A DNA stretch of 64,000 nucleotides, taken from Aquirufa lenticrescens (lineage in GTDB: Bacteria; Bacteroidota; Bacteroidia; Cytophagales; Spirosomataceae). Where the stretch lies: contig NZ_CP049834.1 in assembly GCF_019916085.1 (NCBI RefSeq), positions 124,001 through 188,000 of the forward strand. Direction: 5' to 3'. This document shows positions 36,573-41,578 of this stretch, in pieces; the stretch's first letter is position 1; each line of letters opens with the position of its first letter. The position numbers were made by a program, and so were the translations under genes. The notes beneath the pieces were generated by a model. That model was given only the letters and a program-made list of their open reading frames with translations. It ran no database searches and was not told where the DNA came from.

Positions 36573-37166
36573 ATGAAAGCAATGTGGAACGAGCGTTATC
36601 AAGCGGATGAATACCAATATGGAATAGATCCAAATGATTTTATGAAAGAGCAAATCTCACCCCTACCCGCGGGCCGCATTTTATTTCCGGGTGCTGGAGA
36701 GGGACGAGATGCCGTTTTTGCTGCCAAAAAAGGATGGGAAGTCCACGCCTTTGACCTAAGTGAACAAGGAAAAGCAAAGGCGGAAAAATTAGCCTCAGCC
36801 GAAAAAACACGGATTCACTTTAAGGTTGCAGATGCCACAAACGTTAAATTCCCTTTGGAATCTTTTGACGTCATTGCCTTAACCTATTTCCATCTGCCCT
36901 TAGAGACTCGATTACATTTTTACAAGCAATGTGTTTCTTGGCTTAAACCTGGCGGCTTACTTTTATTGGAAGGATTCAATCAGCGTCAACTGGGATTAAG
37001 TTCTGGAGGACCTAAAAACGCAGATTGGTTATTTTCCTCTGCGACCATAGCTACCGAATTCCCTGGCTTAAAGATTATCCTTAATGAAGAGAAGCAACGC
37101 ACATTGAACGAAGGACCACTCCACCAAGGTTTAGCAGAGGTCGTACAGTTAGTGGGTCAAAAATAA
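36573..37166 (+). CDS. class I SAM-dependent methyltransferase
   Basis: A 197-aa Rossmann-fold methyltransferase. SAM motif I is 'RILFPGAGEGRDAVFAAKKG', followed by 'VHAFDLSEQGKAKAEKLA' and 'VADATNVKFP'. The start 'MWNERYQADEYQYGIDPNDF' resembles thiopurine/thiol or tellurite-type (TehB-like) methyltransferases. Its place in the sulfur island suggests thiol or sulfide methylation as one option. The substrate cannot be decided by sequence alone. Confidence 0.85.
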   Translation: MKAMWNERYQADEYQYGIDPNDFMKEQISPLPAGRILFPGAGEGRDAVFAAKKGWEVHAFDLSEQGKAKAEKLASAEKTRIHFKVADATNVKFPLESFDVIALTYFHLPLETRLHFYKQCVSWLKPGGLLLLEGFNQRQLGLSSGGPKNADWLFSSATIATEFPGLKIILNEEKQRTLNEGPLHQGLAEVVQLVGQK

Positions 37167-37170
37167 GGAG

Positions 37171-37214
37171 GGGACAAATGTCACGTTCAAGCTATATTCA
37201 TTGACCTATATTTG
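37171..37214 (+). promoter_or_regulatory. degenerate Crp/Fnr-type site plus consensus -7 box
   Basis: GGGAC-AAAT-GTCAC (37171-37184) reads on the other strand as GTGAC-ATTT-GTCCC, close to the site at 34840. A consensus -7 box TATATTTG (37207-37214) follows; its TTTG starts 33.5 bp from the palindrome centre, exactly as at the other three sites. It would drive the rhodanese at 37235. Confidence 0.65.
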
Positions 37215-37234
37215 CCTATATAAACACAGAAATT

Positions 37235-37540
37235 ATGTTAGAATTACTCAAGAATTTATTCGGATTTGGCCCAAAGGTTGACTTCAAGGCACTTTTAGCG
37301 GATGGTGCGACATTAGTTGATGTCCGTACTCCTGCTGAATTTAAAGATGGACACATTACAGGAGCTATCAACTTGCCATTACAAACTTTAGGTTCTAATT
37401 TGAACAAACTAAAGAAAGATCAGGTTATTATCACATGTTGCCGCTCGGGAAGCCGCAGTGGCATGGCACGCCGCCAGTTGCAAGCTGCCGGTTATACGCA
37501 GGTGTACAATGGAGGGCCGTGGACTTCACTTAAAGCATAA
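37235..37540 (+). CDS. single-domain rhodanese
   Basis: A 101-aa sulfurtransferase with catalytic loop 'ITCCRSGSRSG' (two adjacent Cys; the second is in the active position) and 'VDVRTPAEFKDGH'. The N-terminal 15 residues ('MLELLKNLFGFGPKV') are hydrophobic but too short for a clear signal peptide, so cytoplasmic location is assumed. The stop and following bases lie in the AAAGCATAAAGAATAAAGC repeat, like the ends of the genes at 32322 and 63208. Confidence 0.88.
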   Translation: MLELLKNLFGFGPKVDFKALLADGATLVDVRTPAEFKDGHITGAINLPLQTLGSNLNKLKKDQVIITCCRSGSRSGMARRQLQAAGYTQVYNGGPWTSLKA

Positions 37541-37777
37541 AGAATAAAGCACAAAGAATAAAGAAGATTAGAGATAGTAGAGTATAGAGAGGAGATGTGG
37601 TGAATGGTAAATGGTGGATGGTAAATGTTCCCACCGGACTATTGACTAGCGACTATCGACTAAATCGCGCAGCGATGACCAAACGACAAAGTCGTGACTA
37701 AATCGCACAGCGATGACTAAGTCGCGTAGCGACTGATTACTGACTACTGACTACTGATTACTAGATACTGAATACTT
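37541..37777. repeat. composite intergenic element with a four-unit hairpin array
   Basis: Modules in order: AAAGAATAAAGCACA run (37530-37566), AGAGTATAGAGAGGAG run (37568-37597), GGTGAATGGTAAATGGTGG run (37599-37627), CCACCGGACTATTGACTA (37630-37646), the hairpin array (37657-37732), then a GATTACTGACTACTG run (37733-37765). It separates the rhodanese from the thioredoxin. No open gene is supported. Confidence 0.78.
37657..37732. repeat. 19-bp triloop-hairpin array, four perfect units
   Basis: Four consecutive 19-bp units, each GACTAA (GACCAA once) plus a 5-bp stem, 3-nt loop and 5-bp stem. Stems and loops are ATCGC-gca-GCGAT (37663-37675), ACGAC-aaa-GTCGT (37682-37694), ATCGC-aca-GCGAT (37701-37713) and GTCGC-gta-GCGAC (37720-37732). 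Arms stay complementary although their sequence differs between units. Confidence 0.92.
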
Positions 37778-38077
37778 ATGAGCAAATTCGCCGACCTATT
37801 GAAATCGCCAGAACCCGTTTTAGTTGACTTTTCAGCTGAATGGTGTGGCCCCTGCAAGCAATTAAAACCTATTTTAGAGCAATTAAAGGCTAAAATTGGT
37901 AATTCTGCCAAAATCATTAAAATCGATGTCGACAAGAATCGTACCTTAGCAGATAAATTCCAAATCCGTTCAGTACCCACGATGATCCTTTTTAAGGATG
38001 GCAAGTCGGTTTGGCGTCAATCAGGGGTAATTCCTGCGAGTACTTTGGAAGGCATTATTAAACAACATTCAAAATGA
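37778..38077 (+). CDS. thioredoxin
   Basis: A 99-aa cytoplasmic thioredoxin with active site WCGPC in 'FSAEWCGPCKQLKPILEQ' and the cis-Pro loop 'IRSVPTMILFKDG'. No signal peptide. It overlaps the next gene (rhodanese-thioredoxin lipoprotein) by 4 bp. It can be reduced by TrxB (6435-7373) and regenerate rhodaneses or sulfurtransferases of the island. Confidence 0.93.
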   Translation: MSKFADLLKSPEPVLVDFSAEWCGPCKQLKPILEQLKAKIGNSAKIIKIDVDKNRTLADKFQIRSVPTMILFKDGKSVWRQSGVIPASTLEGIIKQHSK

Positions 38078-38781
38078 GAAACGTTTTATATTCATTTTTA
38101 GTCCTTGGACTTTTGTTTTCTTGTGGTCCAAAAGAAGGGCAACAAGATTTAGGTGCATCCGAATTCCAAACAGCATTAACGGCTGAATCTAAGGCTCAGA
38201 TTTTAGATGTCAGAACCATCGATGAATTCCAAAACGGTCATATCGAAGGCGCACTTAACGCAGATATTAGTTCATCCGCTTTCCAACAAATTGCATCTGG
38301 CCTAGATAAAGACAAAACTGTTTTCGTTTACTGCCTTTCTGGGGCAAGATCTGCTTCAGCTGCTGGGATGCTCAAAGAAATGGGCTTCAAATCTATCGTC
38401 AATTTAACAGGCGGTATGTTAGCTTGGCAATCAGCCAATCTTCCCGTAGCAACTGGCGAAGCGAAACCTGCAGGTTCTGCCGGACTAACAGAGGCAACTT
38501 TTGCCGAAAAAATCAAAGGCAAACCGATGGTCATCATCGATTACAATGCCACTTGGTGCGGCCCTTGCAAGCAATTAAGCCCTATCTTAAAAGAATGGGT
38601 AAAAGCGCAAAACGGTAAAGTCGAACTAATCGAAATAGATGTGGATGAAAACCAAGAGCTTGCAAAATCCAAGAAAATCGAAGCTATCCCTTACCTTGAA
38701 ATGTACAAGAACGGTGTTAAGACGTGGTCTAGCGTGGGATTGATTGGGAAAGAGGAATTAGATAAGTCGCTTCGCGACTAA
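38074..38781 (+). CDS. rhodanese-thioredoxin fusion lipoprotein
   Basis: A 235-aa exported lipoprotein with lipobox 'LLFSCG' (Cys17). Residues about 25-125 are a rhodanese ('LDVRTIDEFQNGH', catalytic Cys in 'VFVYCLSGARSAS'). Residues about 135-235 are a thioredoxin with 'ATWCGPCKQLSP'. Both active sites are intact, so the protein could form a persulfide and resolve it by an attached dithiol in the periplasm. It overlaps the cytoplasmic thioredoxin by 4 bp. The last codons and the stop (KSLRD) are the first hairpin unit of the array at 38766. Confidence 0.9.
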   Translation: MRNVLYSFLVLGLLFSCGPKEGQQDLGASEFQTALTAESKAQILDVRTIDEFQNGHIEGALNADISSSAFQQIASGLDKDKTVFVYCLSGARSASAAGMLKEMGFKSIVNLTGGMLAWQSANLPVATGEAKPAGSAGLTEATFAEKIKGKPMVIIDYNATWCGPCKQLSPILKEWVKAQNGKVELIEIDVDENQELAKSKKIEAIPYLEMYKNGVKTWSSVGLIGKEELDKSLRD

Positions 38782-38837
38782 GTCATCGCGTCGCGATTTA
38801 GTCGCCTTCGGCTAAGTCGTCGCTGCGCGACTTAGTC
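38766..38837. repeat. triloop-hairpin array, four units, starting in a coding end
   Basis: Units: GTCGC-ttc-GCGAC (38766-38778), ATCGC-gtc-GCGAT (38785-38797), GCC-ttc-GGC (38804-38812) and GTCGC-tgc-GCGAC (38819-38831), separated by TAAGTC or TTAGTC. The first unit encodes residues of the preceding lipoprotein, whose stop is in the spacer. CGGAG follows at once, then a GA-rich run and CATTTACCATCCACC blocks to about 38906. Confidence 0.9.
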
Positions 38838-38915
38838 CGGAGTAAAGAGTAGAGAGTAGAGAGCATAGAGAAAACATTTACCATTTACCATCCACCATTT
38901 ACCATCTTCCCTCCC
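38838..38915. repeat. GA-rich and CATTTACC repeat block
   Basis: CGGAGTAAAGAGTAGAGAGTA (38838-38857, cited in part), then GAGCATAGAGAAAA (38861-38874) and CATTTACCATTTACCATCC units (38875-38903). The GAGCATAGAGAAAACATT junction recurs at 40799-40816. It lies between convergent genes and has no gene of its own. Confidence 0.72.
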
Positions 38916-40112
38916 TTAACAAATCATCCTCCACTTAATCACCCCCGCGGAACCCAAAGTCAATAATCCAATGACGATTACACTTACTTCTAGTTCGAAA
39001 TAGTCCGATAAAATTCCAGTTAATATAGCTCCAAAGGCATAGCCTAAATCACGCCACAAGCGAAAAGTGCCTAAACTAGCAGCCCGATCAGCTGGGTGTG
39101 TATTTTCAGCGATGGATGCTAAAAAAGTCGGATAGACAATCGCTGTTCCTACTCCTATCACAAAGGATAGGATGGCGAAAGCGGCGAATGTTTGAGCCCA
39201 AATAAGACCTAATATGGCAAAGGCTTGAAGAAGCATGCCAATAAACAACAAATCTTTTTGGCAAATAAAATCAGATAAACGACCTGTCCCTAATTGCGCT
39301 AGACCCCAAACAAGGGGATATATGGCCGTTATAATCCCTATTTGGCCTAAATCAAAACCTTTGCTAGCTAATAAAAGGGGAAATAGCCCCCATATCATCC
39401 CATCATTCAGATTATTGACGAGCCCTGCTTGAGAGATAGCTCCTAAATTTCGATGCAATAAAGAAGTATCCCAAAAGGGTTTTTTAAGCAAAGGAAGTGA
39501 ACTTTCCTGGGCCGCTTTTTGGACGAATGACCGAGTATCTTTCACCCAAATCCAAGAAATCAACAGGCCCAAAAACACAAATACAATCCCTATATAAAAG
39601 GGATAAGGCCTAATTCCGTATGTATTCGCAATCCAGGCCGTTAAAAGCGCCACTAAACCGACAGATAAATAACCCGCAAATTCATTAATTCCCATGGCTA
39701 AACCCCGCTGCTTATCCCCCACTAGATCAATTTTCATAGTCACGGTACTAGACCAAGCGAGGCCCTGATTAATTCCCAAAAGTACATTAGCAGCCACAAT
39801 CCAATTCCAAGTGGGCGCCCACATCAACAAGAATGGAATGGGAATCGCAAAAAGCCAACCGAAAATTAACAAACGCCTTCTGCCTAACGCATTCGCAAAA
39901 TGACCAGCGAAGTAATTTGTTAAGGCTTTGACAATACCAAAAACGACGATAAAGGAAAAGATGGCCGAATTAGAGGCAATATGAAATTCCTGAGCCGCTA
40001 ATTGAGGCAAAATAGAACGCTCTAGGCCGACCATCCCACCCACAAAGGCATTCACTAAAACCAACAAACTGAACTGCTGCCAATTCTCTTTCAATCCGAA
40101 CCGAACTTCCAT
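38916..40112 (-). CDS. major facilitator superfamily transporter
   Basis: An inner-membrane transporter of about 398 aa with 12 predicted helices. The MFS loop motif between helices 2 and 3 is 'FAGHFANALGRRRLLIFGW', and its second-half counterpart is 'GTGRLSDFICQKDLLF'. The substrate is unknown; export of a sulfur compound or metal is possible from context. I prefer Met at 40112 (MEVRFGLKENW), because an 8-bp inverted repeat (40112-40134) covers the two upstream candidate starts (40121, 40133) and looks like an operator in the leader. A Crp/Fnr gene lies directly upstream on the same strand. Confidence 0.85.
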   Translation of the reverse strand: MEVRFGLKENWQQFSLLVLVNAFVGGMVGLERSILPQLAAQEFHIASNSAIFSFIVVFGIVKALTNYFAGHFANALGRRRLLIFGWLFAIPIPFLLMWAPTWNWIVAANVLLGINQGLAWSSTVTMKIDLVGDKQRGLAMGINEFAGYLSVGLVALLTAWIANTYGIRPYPFYIGIVFVFLGLLISWIWVKDTRSFVQKAAQESSLPLLKKPFWDTSLLHRNLGAISQAGLVNNLNDGMIWGLFPLLLASKGFDLGQIGIITAIYPLVWGLAQLGTGRLSDFICQKDLLFIGMLLQAFAILGLIWAQTFAAFAILSFVIGVGTAIVYPTFLASIAENTHPADRAASLGTFRLWRDLGYAFGAILTGILSDYFELEVSVIVIGLLTLGSAGVIKWRMIC

Positions 40113-40134
40113 TTGTGTCATATTTAGACACAAA
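40112..40134. promoter_or_regulatory. palindrome before the MFS gene
   Basis: TTTGTGTC (40112-40119), a 7-bp spacer and GACACAAA (40127-40134) form a perfect inverted repeat next to the MFS start. A second palindrome, TTAACA-AA-TGTTAA (40161-40174), lies just beyond the stop of the upstream regulator. Both are candidate operators for the Crp/Fnr protein at 40176, which lacks the CRP-type R-E recognition helix and should read a different sequence from GTGAT. This is an inference. Confidence 0.55.
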
Positions 40135-40175
40135 GGTGCTCAGCTGAACGCCAAAAGCACTTAACAAATGTTAAA

Positions 40176-40742
40176 TTAGGATTTCTTCGCGCGAATGCGA
40201 CTCAAACTTACCTGTGTGATTCCTAGATAGGATGCAATAAATTTCAATGGAGCCCTCTTTAATACCTCAGGCTGCTCTTTCTCTAATAAGTGATAGCGTT
40301 CCTCTGCCGCATGAAACTGCAAATTTTCTATCCGTTGTATAGTCTCCACATAGGCCTTTTCAAACAATTTCGAGAACAATCGCTCAATATCACGGCGCTC
40401 TTCATAAAGAGAAGTTAAAGCAGACGTATCAATGGACCAAAGCTCCGAATCCTCCAAAACCTGTATGCCTTTTTGACTAGGCTTACCCGCAAAAAGGCTT
40501 TCAGCCCGCGCAATCAAGTTGAATTCGCCATAAAATCCCTCTGTCACATCTGTTCCATCTTTGACGTAATAAATACGTGCCATTCCTTTTTTCAAAAAAT
40601 AAAGGGTCTTGCAGGTTTGGCCGATGGATTGTAAATCCTGGTTTTTAACAATACTAATCTCCTGGCAAATACCTGCCAATGCCTCTTGAGAAGCTACGCT
40701 CAGAGGATAAATAGACTGGAAATAAGTGATGATGGGGGACAT
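40176..40742 (-). CDS. Crp/Fnr-family transcriptional regulator
   Basis: A 188-aa protein with a cNMP-binding-like domain (about 20-120, 'LYFLKKGMARIYYVKDGTDV') and a short C-terminal winged helix ('FIASYLGITQVSLSRIRAKK'). The recognition helix differs from that of the regulator at 27558 (no R-E pair). It lies 63 bp upstream of the MFS gene on the same strand, so the two may be co-transcribed, with the MFS gene a likely target. The signal is unknown. Confidence 0.87.
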   Translation of the reverse strand: MSPIITYFQSIYPLSVASQEALAGICQEISIVKNQDLQSIGQTCKTLYFLKKGMARIYYVKDGTDVTEGFYGEFNLIARAESLFAGKPSQKGIQVLEDSELWSIDTSALTSLYEERRDIERLFSKLFEKAYVETIQRIENLQFHAAEERYHLLEKEQPEVLKRAPLKFIASYLGITQVSLSRIRAKKS

Positions 40743-40849
40743 AGTTAACAGTTGTCAGTGGACAGTAGGCAGTGGAGAGTATAGATTATAGAGTAGAGAG
40801 CATAGAGAAAACATTCACCGCTTACCATTCACCATTTACCATCTATTCT
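40743..40849. repeat. composite repeat between msrB and the Crp/Fnr gene
   Basis: Starts with CAGTTGTCAGTGGACAGTAGG-like units (40747-40771), then a GAGTATAGATTATAGAG run (40776-40800), GAGCATAGAGAAAACATTC and CACCGCTTACCATTCACC units (about 40797-40842). The module order matches the element at 38838. No gene is supported. Confidence 0.7.
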
Positions 40850-41356
40850 CTATTTCTTCACTGCTTCAAATCCTATCGACACCGAATTCACGCAATAGCG
40901 TAATCCCGTATCCGTAGGGCCATCGTCAAAAACGTGGCCTAAATGGCCTCCGCATTTTGCACAGGTGATTTCTGTGCGGCGCATGCCTAAGGTATTGTCT
41001 ACCGTTTCTTTGATAACGCCTGCCTTTACTTCCTTGTCAAAACTAGGCCAACCGCAATGCGAATCAAATTTAGAATCAGAGCTGAAAAGGGGGGCTCCGC
41101 AGCCTCTGCACGTATACATCCCTTTCTCGTTGTGCATTAAGAATTTACCGGTGTAGGGATGTTCGGTGCCTTTTTGGCGTAAAATATAATATTCTTCCTC
41201 TGTCAATTTAGCCTTCCATTCGGCTTCTGTCTTAGGCAAATTTTCCATCGTCTTTGTTGCTGTAGTTGCTATCGTTTTTGTAGGCGTTTGTTTGGGTTGT
41301 TGTCCACAAGCCTGCAGGCTTATGAATACGAGTACTAATCCTAGAATCTTTTTCAT
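40850..41356 (-). CDS. msrB: peptide-methionine (R)-S-oxide reductase, lipoprotein form
   Basis: Reduces methionine-R-sulfoxide in oxidised proteins. It is 168 aa with a lipoprotein signal ('VFISLQACGQ'), so it acts at the periplasmic face. The zinc site is formed by 'CRGC' and 'CAKCGGHLGH', and the catalytic Cys is in 'GLRYCVNSVSI'. I start at 41356 (MKKILGLVLV); an upstream in-frame Met at 41383 adds nine polar residues before the signal. It is flanked by repeat elements on both sides. Confidence 0.95.
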   Translation of the reverse strand: MKKILGLVLVFISLQACGQQPKQTPTKTIATTATKTMENLPKTEAEWKAKLTEEEYYILRQKGTEHPYTGKFLMHNEKGMYTCRGCGAPLFSSDSKFDSHCGWPSFDKEVKAGVIKETVDNTLGMRRTEITCAKCGGHLGHVFDDGPTDTGLRYCVNSVSIGFEAVKK

Positions 41357-41403
41357 GTGATTATTATTTATAGCATAACGCAAGATAAGGGAAAAAGGTT
41401 TAA

Positions 41404-41539
41404 GCTGCTATGCAGCAGTCGTCCTTCGGACTTAGTCGACTTCGTCTTAGTCATCGCTTCGCGATTTAGTCCGGAGTCAAAGTTCAAAGTAGTTTTTTGA
41501 CTAAGTCACGAAGTGACGACTAGGCCGCTTGCGGCGACC
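41404..41539. repeat. triloop-hairpin array, two oppositely oriented blocks
   Basis: First block: GCTGC-tat-GCAGC (41404-41416), GTCC-ttc-GGAC (41421-41431), GAC-ttc-GTC (41438-41446) and ATCGC-ttc-GCGAT (41453-41465), with AGTC/TTAGTC spacers, then CCGGAG. Second block, opposite orientation: GACTAA, GTCAC-gaa-GTGAC (41505-41517), GACTAG, GCCGC-tt-GCGGC (41524-41535). Flanking CAAAGTTCA and TGAACTTTG stretches bracket the second block as an inverted repeat. The rest of the gap between msrB and the DnaE-type gene holds no gene. Confidence 0.88.
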
Positions 41540-41578
41540 TCTTGACTACCTCTGAACTTTGGTCTTTGAAATTTTAAA

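Noticed and set aside
37657-38837. Hairpin arrays considered as CRISPR arrays
   Set aside because: Units are 19 bp with a 6-bp constant part and no long identical repeat or unique spacer of about 30 bp; no cas genes are nearby.
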